Positions 41,527 through 50,441 of a stretch of 64,000 bases of DNA are shown one piece after another; positions within the stretch are counted from its first letter, which is position 1, and the number at the start of each line of letters is the position of its first letter. The stretch comes from Tamaricihabitans halophyticus (GTDB lineage: Bacteria > Actinomycetota > Actinomycetes > Mycobacteriales > Pseudonocardiaceae), in NCBI RefSeq assembly GCF_004340875.1, contig NZ_SLXQ01000002.1:62001-126000 (forward strand). The letters run 5' to 3'. The position numbers were made by a program, and so were the translations under genes. Under the pieces are notes generated by a model. It saw only the letters and a list, made by a program, of their open reading frames with translations. It was not told where the DNA came from and ran no database searches.

Positions 41527-42948
41527 GTGACGTCGGGGTCGGTAACTGTTTTAGTAGTTGCCATCGCATTGGTGCTGGGCGCGGGGGTGTTCGCCAGCGC
41601 GGACGCGGCGCTGTCCACCGCTTCCGCGGCCAGGGTGGACGGACTGGTTCGGGCCAAACGGCCGGGCGCGCGACAGCTGGCCGTGGTCGTCGCGGATCGG
41701 GCGCGGCATCTGAGCCTCTTGCTGTTGCTGCGGTTGTGCTGCGAGCTGCTTGCCACGGTGCTGGTCACCCTGCTGTGCATCTGGGAGATCGAGCCGACCT
41801 GGCTCGGCGTCCTGGTTGCCGCGGTGAGCATGATCGTGGCCAGCTACGTGCTGATCGGCGTGGGGCCACGCACGATCGGCCTGCAGCATCCGTATGGCGT
41901 GGGACTGGTGATGGCTGGTCCGGTGCGGGTGCTCGGCTGGGTGCTCGGGCCACTGAGTCGTGTGCTGATCGTGCTCGGCAACGCGATCACGCCAGGCAAG
42001 GGGTTCCGGGAAGGCCCGTTCTCCTCGGAGGTCGAGCTACGCGAACTGGTCGACCTTGCCGGCGAATCCGGGGTCGTCGCCGAGGGCGAGCGGGAGATGA
42101 TCCATTCGGTATTCGAGCTCGGCGACACCATTGCCCGCGAGGTGATGGTGCCGCGTACCGAGATCGTGTGGATCGAACGGTCGAAGTCGGTGCACCAGGG
42201 GTTGGCGCTGTCCTTGCGAACCGGTTACACCCGGCTGCCGGTGATCGGCGAGAGCATCGACGAGATCGTCGGCGTGGTGAACCTGAAGGACCTGGTAAGC
42301 CACTCGGTCGCGGATGGGGACGGCGCGGTGCTCACGGCGTCGACAGCCGGTGGCTGCATTGGCGATGTGATGCGCTCGGCCAGTTTCATCCCGGACAGCA
42401 AGCGACTCGATGAGCTGCTGAAGGAGATGCAGAGTTCCCGCAACCATCTGGCGATCGCCGTGGATGAGTACGGTGGTACGGCGGGCCTGCTGACGATCGA
42501 GGACATTCTGGAGGAGATCGTCGGCGAGATCACCGACGAGTCGGATACCGAGGATCGTCCGCCGGTCGAGGATCTTGGCGATGGAACGACTCGGGTGAGC
42601 TCCCGGCTGCCGGTCGATGACCTGGACGAACTGTTCGACACCGAACTGGCTGATGAGGACGTGGAGACCGTCGGTGGACTGCTTGCGCAGCGGCTCGGCA
42701 GGGTACCGTTGCCCGGAGCGGAAGCGGAGATCGACGGGCTGCGGATGCGTGCCGAGGGGGGCAAGGACCGGCGTGGCCGGATGCGGATTACCTCGGTGGT
42801 GATCCGTCCGGTGCGGCCAGACCCGGTGATCGATGCCGCGAATCAGGTGGCCGCGGACGGCGATCCGGTCGGTGCGGGGGAACTCGCCGCGCGCCGGGCC
42901 GGGCAACGCCTGGCGGCGGAACGCGCGCAGGGCAATGGACAGGAGTAG
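41527..42948 (+). CDS. CorC/HlyC-family membrane protein with CBS pair
   Basis: 473-residue member of the CNNM/CorC (hemolysin C) family implicated in Mg2+/Co2+ efflux or homeostasis. GTG start (VTSGSVTVLVVAIALV) with GAGGAAGG upstream. The N-terminal DUF21 region has about four helices; two CBS domains follow (VMVPRTEIVWIE, TRLPVIGE, HLAIAVDEYGGTAGLLTIEDILEEIVGEI), and the C-terminal CorC_HlyC domain has SSRLPVDDLDELF. Usual position between ybeY and the cytidine-deaminase-like gene. Confidence 0.93.
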   Translation: MTSGSVTVLVVAIALVLGAGVFASADAALSTASAARVDGLVRAKRPGARQLAVVVADRARHLSLLLLLRLCCELLATVLVTLLCIWEIEPTWLGVLVAAVSMIVASYVLIGVGPRTIGLQHPYGVGLVMAGPVRVLGWVLGPLSRVLIVLGNAITPGKGFREGPFSSEVELRELVDLAGESGVVAEGEREMIHSVFELGDTIAREVMVPRTEIVWIERSKSVHQGLALSLRTGYTRLPVIGESIDEIVGVVNLKDLVSHSVADGDGAVLTASTAGGCIGDVMRSASFIPDSKRLDELLKEMQSSRNHLAIAVDEYGGTAGLLTIEDILEEIVGEITDESDTEDRPPVEDLGDGTTRVSSRLPVDDLDELFDTELADEDVETVGGLLAQRLGRVPLPGAEAEIDGLRMRAEGGKDRRGRMRITSVVIRPVRPDPVIDAANQVAADGDPVGAGELAARRAGQRLAAERAQGNGQE

Positions 42949-42953
42949 CTGAG

Positions 42954-43280
42954 TTGGCTGAGCTCGACCCGGAAGACGGCAAGATCGTCACACTCGCCCG
43001 TTCGGTCCGCGCGCGGACCGGCGCTGCGGAAGGCGCGGCCGTCCGGGACACCGACGGCCGGACCTATGCCGCGGGCACGGTGGAGCTTTCCGCGCTCCGG
43101 CTAACCGCGCTGCAGGCCGCGGTCGCCGCCGCGGTGTCCAGCGGCGCCGAGGGGCTGGAGGCCGGCGCGGTGGTCACCGAAGCAGCCGAACTGGACGCGG
43201 AGTCCGTGGCCGCGGTCAAGGAGCTGGGCGGGAGCGCGAAGCTGCTGCTCGCCGATGTTTCCGGGACCGTGCGGGACTGA
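42954..43280 (+). CDS. degenerate cytidine-deaminase-like protein
   Basis: 108-residue protein at the position where actinobacteria carry a cdd-like gene before era. TTG start (LAELDPEDGKIVTLA) with AGGAG. It retains the fold-like pattern VRDTDGRTYAAGTVELSALRLTALQAAVAAAVSSG, in which ELSA occupies the place of the catalytic HAE. The whole sequence contains no Cys and no His, so it cannot bind the deaminase zinc. Probably structural or regulatory; five nt after the CorC gene. Confidence 0.85.
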   Translation: MAELDPEDGKIVTLARSVRARTGAAEGAAVRDTDGRTYAAGTVELSALRLTALQAAVAAAVSSGAEGLEAGAVVTEAAELDAESVAAVKELGGSAKLLLADVSGTVRD

Positions 43281-43387
43281 GTTCCGTACTGGCCGCTGGC
43301 CCCCGCGCACCGGTAGTCTTGATCAAGGTATCCCTCACCCATTCGGGTGGCTATGCTGTGCCGGAGCCGGCGAAGAGAGGCATCGCG

Positions 43388-44209
43388 ATGACCGCAGATG
43401 ATCAGCAGGTTGATTGGGTACCGGACAAGGTCGATCTGACATCGCCGAATTCGGCCCGCGTGTATGACTTCATGCTTGGCGGGGCGTGTAACTTCGCCGC
43501 GGATCGAGACTTCGCGCAGCGGGTGCTGACGATGTTGCCGGACCTGCGTGGCGCCGCGGTACAGAACCGCGCGTTCCTGCGCCGCGCGGTAGAGGAGCTG
43601 ACCGAACTCGGCATCCGCCAGTTCCTCGATATCGGTTCCGGTATCCCCACGGTCGGCAATACTCACGAGGTCGCCCAACGGTCCGCGCCGGGCAGCCGGG
43701 TGGTCTATGTGGACAACGAGCCGATGGCCGTGGCACACAGCGAGATGATGTTGCGGGACAACCCGGACGCCGCGATCGTGAACGCGGATATGCGTGATCC
43801 GGACGGGGTCCTCAGTGCCGTCGAGGACATTCGGCTGCTCGACTTCACCGAACCGATCGCGCTGATCATGTGCGCGATCCTGCATTTCGTGCCGGAGGAC
43901 GGAGATCCGCTCGAGTTGCTCGCTCGGTATCGCGCAGCGCTCATCCCCGGCAGCTATCTGGTGATCTCGCATGGCACGGACGGCGAGAAGGACCAGGATA
44001 CGGCGAACTCCGCGGCGTCCATGTACGACCGCACGGCAACCCCACTGACGCTGCGCTCAAGGGGGCGGATCGCCGAGCTGTTCACCGGATGGGAGTTGGA
44101 GCCGCCCGGCGTCGTCTACACCACGCAGTGGCGTCCGGAGTTTCCCGAGGAGGCCGAGCGGGAGCCGGAGCGTAGCTTGCTCTACGGTGGCCTGGCCCGC
44201 AAGGCCTGA
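43388..44209 (+). CDS. DUF574-family SAM-dependent methyltransferase, paralogue 1
   Basis: 273-residue methyltransferase of the actinobacterial DUF574 (PF04672) family, function unknown. ATG (MTADDQQVDWVPDKVD) with AGAGAGG 7 nt upstream; the longer frame to 43319 lacks a site. Typical features are PNSARVYDFMLGGACNFAADRDFA, motif I QFLDIGSGIPTVGNTHEVA and YVDNEPMAVAHSEMML. Inserted between the cdd-like gene and era, where most relatives have none. About half identical to the gene at 45259-46083 by eye. Confidence 0.88.
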   Translation: MTADDQQVDWVPDKVDLTSPNSARVYDFMLGGACNFAADRDFAQRVLTMLPDLRGAAVQNRAFLRRAVEELTELGIRQFLDIGSGIPTVGNTHEVAQRSAPGSRVVYVDNEPMAVAHSEMMLRDNPDAAIVNADMRDPDGVLSAVEDIRLLDFTEPIALIMCAILHFVPEDGDPLELLARYRAALIPGSYLVISHGTDGEKDQDTANSAASMYDRTATPLTLRSRGRIAELFTGWELEPPGVVYTTQWRPEFPEEAEREPERSLLYGGLARKA

Positions 44210-44232
44210 CCCGCATCGGCGACAATGGCTGG

Positions 44233-45150
44233 ATGACCAGCGCACCAGAGGAAACAGAGCAGCATCGATCCGGGTTCGCCTGCTTCGTCGGCCGGCCGAA
44301 CGCGGGCAAGTCCACTCTCACCAACGCGCTGGTCGGCAGCAAGATCGCGATTACCTCGAGTAAACCGCAGACGACCAGGCACGCGATCCGCGGCATCGTG
44401 CACCGGCCGGATGCCCAACTGGTCATCGTGGACACACCGGGACTGCACCGGCCCCGAACCCTGCTCGGGCAGCGCCTCAACGATGTCGTCACCAATACGT
44501 GGTCCGAAGTGGACGTTGTGGGGCTGTGTGTGCCCGCCGACGAGAAAATCGGCCCGGGGGACCGGTTCATCGCCACCGAACTCGGCAAGATCGCCAGCAA
44601 AACCCCGGTGATCGGGGTGGTCACCAAAACCGACCTGGTGGATCAGCAGCGGGTGGCCGAGCAATTGCTCGCGCTACAGGAGGTCATGGCCTTCGCCGAT
44701 CTGGTCCCGGTATCCGCGCAGGCGCAGTACCAGCTCGATGTGCTGGCCGACCTGCTTGTCGCTCGGATGCCAGTGGGGCCACCGTTGTATCCGGACGGCG
44801 AGCTGACCGAGGAACCGGAAACCAAGCTGGTTGGCGAGCTCGTGCGGGAGGCCGCGCTGGAAGGGGTGCGCGACGAACTGCCGCATTCGATCGCGGTGAC
44901 CGTCGAGGAGATGCATCCGAGGGAAGGCCGCGACGATCTGGTGGATATCTACGTGAACCTGCACGTGGAGCGGCAGAGCCAGAAGGCGATCGTGCTCGGG
45001 CCCAAGGGCGCGCGGCTGCGCGAGGTGGGCAGTAACGCGCGCCGGCAGATCCAGGCCCTGCTTGGCAGCAAGGTCTATCTGGACATCCACGTGAAGGTCA
45101 GCAAGGAGTGGCAGCGCGACCCAAAGCAGTTGCGCCGCCTGGGTTTCTGA
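44233..45150 (+). CDS. era: GTPase Era
   Basis: 305-residue essential GTPase that checks 16S rRNA and 30S assembly. ATG (MTSAPEETEQHRSGF). G1 is GRPNAGKSTL, G2 T in SKPQTTRH, G3 DTPGLH and G4 TKTD. A C-terminal KH domain has LHVERQSQKAIVLGPKGARLREVG. Flanked on both sides by DUF574 methyltransferase genes. Confidence 0.97.
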   Translation: MTSAPEETEQHRSGFACFVGRPNAGKSTLTNALVGSKIAITSSKPQTTRHAIRGIVHRPDAQLVIVDTPGLHRPRTLLGQRLNDVVTNTWSEVDVVGLCVPADEKIGPGDRFIATELGKIASKTPVIGVVTKTDLVDQQRVAEQLLALQEVMAFADLVPVSAQAQYQLDVLADLLVARMPVGPPLYPDGELTEEPETKLVGELVREAALEGVRDELPHSIAVTVEEMHPREGRDDLVDIYVNLHVERQSQKAIVLGPKGARLREVGSNARRQIQALLGSKVYLDIHVKVSKEWQRDPKQLRRLGF

Positions 45151-45258
45151 GCCATCCACGGCCGCTGCTCACGTGGGGGATTCTCGGCGCAAACCTCGCC
45201 TCCCGGGTGATCGACTTGTTACTATCCGTGCGTAACTGGGCTACGGAAGTTGGTGCGG

Positions 45259-46083
45259 ATGAGCGAGGAATGGGGCAAGCCAGCGGATTCGTGGGTGCCC
45301 ACGGACGTCGACCTGGCGCGGCCGAACGCGGCACGGGTGTACGACTACTTTCTCGGTGGCGCGCACAACTTTGACGTGGACAGGGAATTCGCCGGCAAGA
45401 TCGCGGAGATGATGCCCGAGGCGACCACGCTCGCGATGCGCAACCGGCGCTTTCTGCAGCGTGCCGTGCGCGAGCTGTGCGGACTGGGTATCCGGCAGTT
45501 CCTCGACCTCGGCTCGGGGATCCCGACGGTAGGCAATGTGCACGAGATCGCCCAGGCTATCGATCCAGCCGCTCGAGTGGTGTATGTGGACAACGAGGCC
45601 GTGGCGGTCGCGCATAGTCAGCTACTGCTCGAAGACAATCCGAACGCCACCGTGGTCGCGGCCGATATCACCGATCCGGGTCGGGTACTGGCCCATCCGA
45701 ATACCCGCGAGCTGCTCGACTTCGACCAGCCGATTGCGGTGATCCTGTGCGCGGTGCTGCATTTCGTGCCGGACGAAGGGGATCCGAAGGGACTCATCGC
45801 GCGCTACTGGGACGCCGTCTGCGCGGGCAGCTATCTCGCGCTCTCCCACGGCACCATGGATAACCGGGAGGATATCCAGACGGTCGGAGACCAGTACAAG
45901 AACACCGCGAATCCGGTGACCCTACGCAGCCGTGCCGAGGTGGCCGCGCTCCTCGACGGGATCGAGCTCATCGAACCCGGGCTCATCTTCACGCCACTGT
46001 GGCGCCCCGAGGAGCTGGACCAGGTGGGCACCGAGGAGGCCAAGCGGTCCGGGGTGTATGCCGCGGTCGGACGTAAGTCCTGA
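45259..46083 (+). CDS. DUF574-family SAM-dependent methyltransferase, paralogue 2
   Basis: 274-residue DUF574 protein starting at ATG (MSEEWGKPADSWVPTD); TTG/GTG codons just upstream are possible. It shares the order of motifs with paralogue 1: VDLARPNAARVYDYFLGGAHNFDVDREFA, QFLDLGSGIPTVGNVHEIA, YVDNEAVAVAHSQLLL and VILCAVLHFVPDEGDP. Together with paralogue 1 it brackets era. Its TGA overlaps the probable CTG start of the MFS gene. Confidence 0.88.
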   Translation: MSEEWGKPADSWVPTDVDLARPNAARVYDYFLGGAHNFDVDREFAGKIAEMMPEATTLAMRNRRFLQRAVRELCGLGIRQFLDLGSGIPTVGNVHEIAQAIDPAARVVYVDNEAVAVAHSQLLLEDNPNATVVAADITDPGRVLAHPNTRELLDFDQPIAVILCAVLHFVPDEGDPKGLIARYWDAVCAGSYLALSHGTMDNREDIQTVGDQYKNTANPVTLRSRAEVAALLDGIELIEPGLIFTPLWRPEELDQVGTEEAKRSGVYAAVGRKS

Positions 46084-47252
46084 GCCAGTACGGCCGGCTC
46101 GTCGTACGGGCGCTCGGGCTATCGCTCGGTCCGGCCTGCGCGCTCGGTCTCGCCCGGTTCGCCTACGCGCTGTTGCTGCCGGCCATGCGCGCGGCACTGG
46201 ACTGGTCGTTTGCGATCGCCGGCGCGATGAACGCGGCGAACGCGCTCGGTTATCTGGTTGGCGCGCTGCTTGCCGCGCGACTCGCTACCCGGTTCGGCGC
46301 CAGGAATGTCTTCCTGTTCGGCCTCGCGGGGACCGCGATCACCGTGCTGCTTTCGGCGGCGACGGCGAGTACCCCGCTGCTCCTGGTGCTGCGGTTGCTT
46401 TCCGGTATCGCCGGGGCGGCCACCTTCGTGCTTGGCGGTGCGCTCGTGGCCAAGCTCGGGGAGGGCTTGACTGGCCGCAGGGCCGGGCTGTTGCTCGGCT
46501 GCTACTTCGGCGGTTCGGGGATCGGCATTTTCTGCTCGGCGGTCGCGCTCCCGCCGTTGCTCGGCGCGCTGGACCCGGCTACCGGTTGGCGGTGGGGCTG
46601 GGTCGTACTCGGGGTGCTCGCCGGATTCGCCGCGCTCGGCGCGATACCGGCGGTCCTGCGTAGCCCGGAACCGGTGACGGAGCGGGGTCGTGGCCGGTGG
46701 CCGGTGGCCAAGCTGGCGCCGCTACTGCTGGCGTACACGCTGTTCGGCGTCGGCTATATCGCGTACATGACGTTCATCGTGGCTTTTCTGCGCGATGCGG
46801 GTAGATCCACGGCCGAGGTCACCGTTTTCTGGGCGGTACTCGGATTGGTGTCGATCGGGAGTGGGTTTCTCTGGGGTCCGCCGCTCGGTGCCTGGTCCGG
46901 CGGGCGTGGTCCGGCGATCGTGTTGAGCGTCGTCACGGTGGGCGCGGCGATCCCGCTGCTGTCCGCTTCGGCGGCGATGGCGATCGGCTCGGCCGTGGTG
47001 TTCGGGGTGGCGTTCCTGGTGGTCGCCGCGGCGATGACCGCGGTGGCCCAACGGATCGTGCCGGCGCATCAGTTGACCGCCGCGATCGGCGGGTTGACCA
47101 CCGCGTTCGCGCTTGGCCAGTGTTTGGGGCCGGTGTTGGCCGGCGTTCTTTCGGACAGCGCGGATGGTGTGCGGGCCGGGTTGTTGCTCTCCGCGGTGAT
47201 CCTGCTGATCGCTGTTCCGATCGCCGCCGCCCAGCGCCAGCACACTCGGTAA
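46080..47252 (+). CDS. MFS transporter (YbfB/YjiJ type), non-canonical start
   Basis: Membrane transporter with about 12 helices. The first helix and conserved LGLARFAYALLLPAMRAAL motif lie upstream of the first ATG (46173), so translation must begin earlier. The frame has a stop at 46074, and the only near-cognate start before the first helix is CTG at 46080, overlapping the preceding TGA as CTGA where GTGA would be usual. Either CTG is used or a start mutation shortens the protein. The stop codon (46250-46252) lies in repeat locus H. Substrate unknown. Confidence 0.8.
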   Translation: MSQYGRLVVRALGLSLGPACALGLARFAYALLLPAMRAALDWSFAIAGAMNAANALGYLVGALLAARLATRFGARNVFLFGLAGTAITVLLSAATASTPLLLVLRLLSGIAGAATFVLGGALVAKLGEGLTGRRAGLLLGCYFGGSGIGIFCSAVALPPLLGALDPATGWRWGWVVLGVLAGFAALGAIPAVLRSPEPVTERGRGRWPVAKLAPLLLAYTLFGVGYIAYMTFIVAFLRDAGRSTAEVTVFWAVLGLVSIGSGFLWGPPLGAWSGGRGPAIVLSVVTVGAAIPLLSASAAMAIGSAVVFGVAFLVVAAAMTAVAQRIVPAHQLTAAIGGLTTAFALGQCLGPVLAGVLSDSADGVRAGLLLSAVILLIAVPIAAAQRQHTR

Positions 47253-47277
47253 CCGCGTTCTTCAAGGTTGGCGAGTT
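47249..47277 (-). repeat. dispersed alpha repeat, locus H
   Basis: Reverse alpha core at 47257-47272 (minus-strand GCCAACCTTGAAGAAC), with left flank TAACCGC and right arm GAGTT. The flank supplies the TAA stop of the MFS gene at 47250-47252. Confidence 0.82.
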
Positions 47278-47289
47278 TAGAATGGACCG

Positions 47290-48102
47290 GTGAGCCTGTA
47301 CCGCGACACCGGAATCGTTGTGCGGGTGCAGAAGCTGGGCGAGGCCGACCGGATCATCACGCTGATCACGCGCAAGTTCGGCAAAGTGCGTGCGGTCGCG
47401 AAGGGAGTCCGCAGAACGGGCTCGCGCTTCGGCGCCCGGCTGGAGCCGTTTGGTCACGTTGATGTGCAGTTCTACACCGGTCGCACGCTCGATGTGATCA
47501 CCCAGGTGCAGACCGTGGACGCTTTCGGCTCGCCGATCGTGGCCGACTACCAGCGCTACACGGTGGCCAGCGCGATCCTGGAGACCGCCGACCGGCTGTG
47601 CGCCGAAGAGGGCGAGCCGGTGCTTCGGCTGTACCTGCTGGTGATCGGCGCGCTACGCGCGCTTGCCGGCGGCGAGCGGGACGCGGCACTGGTGCTGGAC
47701 GCGTTCCTGCTGCGGGCGATGGCCTTCGCCGGCTGGGAACCGGCGATCGTGGAATGCGCCCGCTGTGCCAGCCCCGGCCCCCATCCGGCGTTCAACGTGG
47801 CCGCGGGCGGGGCGGTGTGCGCGCGCTGTCGTCCCGCGGGCTCGGTGAACCCGGGGGCCGAGGTGCTGATCCTGCTCGACGCGCTGATGGTCGGGGACTG
47901 GGCACGGGCCGAACACAGCAGCTACCCGGTCCGCCGCCAGGCAAGCGGGTTGATCGCCGCGCATCTGCAGTGGCATCTGGAACGCGGCCTGCGCTCGCTG
48001 CCGCTCGTCGAACGCCGGCTACGCGAACAGGCCGGCGTGCCGGAGGCGGAACAACACGCCGAACCGCACGCCGAACTGGATGGCCCGGCTACTCAACGGT
48101 GA
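47290..48102 (+). CDS. recO: DNA repair protein RecO
   Basis: 270-residue recombination mediator that loads RecA with RecR. GTG start (VSLYRDTGIVVRVQKLG). An N-terminal OB-fold (ADRIITLITRKFGKVRAVAKGVRR) and a C-terminal helical domain carry a zinc site CARC...CARC (ECARCASPGPH, VCARCRPAG). It ends with a variable Ala/Glu/His tail. The 3' end overlaps glmS by 14 bp, convergent. Confidence 0.95.
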   Translation: MSLYRDTGIVVRVQKLGEADRIITLITRKFGKVRAVAKGVRRTGSRFGARLEPFGHVDVQFYTGRTLDVITQVQTVDAFGSPIVADYQRYTVASAILETADRLCAEEGEPVLRLYLLVIGALRALAGGERDAALVLDAFLLRAMAFAGWEPAIVECARCASPGPHPAFNVAAGGAVCARCRPAGSVNPGAEVLILLDALMVGDWARAEHSSYPVRRQASGLIAAHLQWHLERGLRSLPLVERRLREQAGVPEAEQHAEPHAELDGPATQR

Positions 48103-49927
48103 CACTTTTCGCCAGGTTGCGCGGTTTGTCGATATCCCGGCCGAGGACCTTCGCCAGGTGATAAGCGAACTGCTGCAAGGGAATCCCGAGCAGAATCGGG
48201 TCGAGCTCCGGTTCCACGGACGGTACCGGTAGCACCGCGTCGGCAAGTCCGTCCGGCAGCCGCGCACCGGTAATCGCGATGATCGGCCCGCCCCGCGCCT
48301 TGATCTGCTCCATCGTGCCGATGTTTTTCGCCAGTAGCTCGTCGTCCGGCACGACCACCACACTCGGCATCCCACGATCAATCAGCGCGAGCGGCCCATG
48401 CTTGAGCTCGGCCGCCTGATAAGCCTCGGCATGGATATAGGAGATCTCCTTGAGTTTCTGCGCGCCCTCCCGCGCGACCGGCCAGCCGCGCACCCTGCCG
48501 ATGAAGAACATATGGCTGGCCTCGGCAAACCGGTTGGCCACGGCCGCGATCCGCTCGTCCATGGCTACCAGCTCGGCGATCCGGTCGGGCAGCGCACGCA
48601 GCCCGGAAACCAGCCGCTTACCGTCCGCTGTGGACAGATCGCGCACCCTGCCGAGCAGCGTGGCCAGCAGTGCGAAGGACACGTTCATCGAGGTGACGGC
48701 CTTGGTTGAGGCCACCGAAACCTCCGGGCCGGCGTGCAGGAAGATGCCCTGCTCGCATTCCCGCGCGATGGCGCTACCGACCGCGTTCACCACGCCAATC
48801 ACCTCGCCACCCTTACGGCGCAACTCCTGCACCGCCGCGAGGGTGTCCGCGGTTTCGCCGGACTGGCTGATCGCCACATACAACGCATGCGGGTCCACCA
48901 CTGGGTTGCGGTAGCGAAACTCCGAGGCCGGCTCGGCGTCGGCGGGAATTCTGGCCAGTTCCTCGACCAGGTTCGCGCCGAGCTGGCCCGCGTAGTACGC
49001 CGAGCCGCAACCGAGGAATTTCACCCTGCTGAACTCACGCAGCCGGCGCGGCTCCATCCGCAAGCCGCCAAGGTGGGCGGTGTTGAACCGCTCGTCCAAC
49101 CTGCCGCGCAATGCCCTGCGCACCGCTTCGGGTTGCTCCCGGATCTCCTTGTGCATGAAATCCGGATGCCCATCGAGCTCGTATGCGCTGGCCTCCACCG
49201 GCATCGCGGTCGGGGCTGCCGCCACGCGCTCGGCGCTCGGCTGGTCGCGGAGCGTGCCGGTTTCGAAAGAGCCGGCGCGTACCGTGGCGAGCTCGCCGTC
49301 TTCCAGGTACACCACCTGCTGCGCGTAGCGGACCAGCGCGGCGAGGTCCGAGGCGATGAACATCTCGCCTTCCCCGATGCCAAGCACGAGCGGGCTACCG
49401 TTGCGCGCCACGACCAGCTCATCCGGTTTACGCGCGTCCAGTACGAGTAGCCCGTAGGTGCCGTCCACCTGGCCGAGCGCGGCGCGTACCGCCTCCCGCA
49501 GGCTGTCCGCGCCACCGTCCAGTGCTTCGGCGATCAGATGTGCCAGCGCCTCGGTGTCGGTATCCGAAACCAGCCGTACCCCGCGGGCGCGTAGCTGCTC
49601 CCGCAACGCCTCGGCGTTTTCCAGGATCCCGTTGTGCACCACGGCGATCCGGCCGCTGGCATCCAGCTGTGGATGCGCGTTGGCCTCGGTCGGCTCGCCA
49701 TGCGTGGCCCATCTGGTGTGCGCGATCCCGGTCCGGCCGGCGGGCGCGGGATCGAGCCGGGCACGCAGTTCCGCGACGCGCACCGCGGCCTTGTGTACCT
49801 TGGCCCGACCGCGGTGCGGGACCGCGAGTCCAGCCGAGTCGTAGCCGCGGTACTCGAGCCGGTGCAGCCCTTCGAGGAGTACCGGGCAGGCTTCGCGCGA
49901 GCCGATGTAACCGACGATTCCGCACAT
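48089..49927 (-). CDS. glmS: glutamine-fructose-6-phosphate aminotransferase
   Basis: 612-residue enzyme making glucosamine-6-phosphate for peptidoglycan, from fructose-6-phosphate and glutamine. The N-terminal nucleophile is Cys2 (MCGIVGYIGSREACP); the glutaminase domain has IAHTRWATHGEPTEANAHP. Two SIS isomerase domains follow (CGSAYYAGQLGANLVEELA, SQSGETADTL), and the C-terminal KSVTVE tail closes the active site. Full length. Overlaps recO convergently. Confidence 0.96.
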   Translation of the reverse strand: MCGIVGYIGSREACPVLLEGLHRLEYRGYDSAGLAVPHRGRAKVHKAAVRVAELRARLDPAPAGRTGIAHTRWATHGEPTEANAHPQLDASGRIAVVHNGILENAEALREQLRARGVRLVSDTDTEALAHLIAEALDGGADSLREAVRAALGQVDGTYGLLVLDARKPDELVVARNGSPLVLGIGEGEMFIASDLAALVRYAQQVVYLEDGELATVRAGSFETGTLRDQPSAERVAAAPTAMPVEASAYELDGHPDFMHKEIREQPEAVRRALRGRLDERFNTAHLGGLRMEPRRLREFSRVKFLGCGSAYYAGQLGANLVEELARIPADAEPASEFRYRNPVVDPHALYVAISQSGETADTLAAVQELRRKGGEVIGVVNAVGSAIARECEQGIFLHAGPEVSVASTKAVTSMNVSFALLATLLGRVRDLSTADGKRLVSGLRALPDRIAELVAMDERIAAVANRFAEASHMFFIGRVRGWPVAREGAQKLKEISYIHAEAYQAAELKHGPLALIDRGMPSVVVVPDDELLAKNIGTMEQIKARGGPIIAITGARLPDGLADAVLPVPSVEPELDPILLGIPLQQFAYHLAKVLGRDIDKPRNLAKSVTVE

Positions 49928-49984
49928 GGGTGCAGCCTTTCCTGTACCAGATGACCTTTGCCGGATGACCCTTTGCCAGATGAT

Positions 49985-50254
49985 TTAGCCGTAGACGATT
50001 CGCCGGAGCTGACGTGCGGACAGCTCCGGCGCGGCGACCGGACGCGCGGCCAGTTCCGCGCCGAGTACCGCCCAGATCCGCTCGTTGCCGAGCTGCTTGC
50101 CGCGCAGTTCGCGATGTCGCCGCCGGATGAATTCCTCGGTCGACTCGCCGAAGTAGCTCAGCACATCAGCGATGACCCGAGCTGCCGTGGCCGGCGGCAG
50201 GCCCGTGGAGGCGGCCACATGGCGCACCAGATCCGCGGGTGCCGAGTGGTCCAT
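49985..50254 (-). CDS. conserved-looking small helical protein next to glmS
   Basis: Unrecognised 89-residue soluble protein (MDHSAPADLVRHVAAS). It is predicted all-helical with a recurring pattern: TGLPPATAARVIADVLSYF, STEEFIRRRHREL, LGNERIWAVLGAEL and the terminal LSARQLRRIVYG, suggesting a small helical bundle with possible DNA- or RNA-binding helix-turn-helix features. It lies 58 nt upstream of glmS on the same strand. No function is inferred. Confidence 0.65.
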   Translation of the reverse strand: MDHSAPADLVRHVAASTGLPPATAARVIADVLSYFGESTEEFIRRRHRELRGKQLGNERIWAVLGAELAARPVAAPELSARQLRRIVYG

Positions 50255-50441
50255 AGCTACCGAGCTTGCCGGGAAATCGGCGATTCTTCAAACTTTCTGC
50301 CCGATTTCGGGCAGGAGAAGGGCTGATATGGAGTAGGTCATCGGGGTCGACCGACTAGCAAGTAGGGTCGTTCGCGCCGTCCACGCGGTAACCGCGAACG
50401 AAGAGCTATGGCAGCACGCAACGATCAACCGGGAGGCGTAC

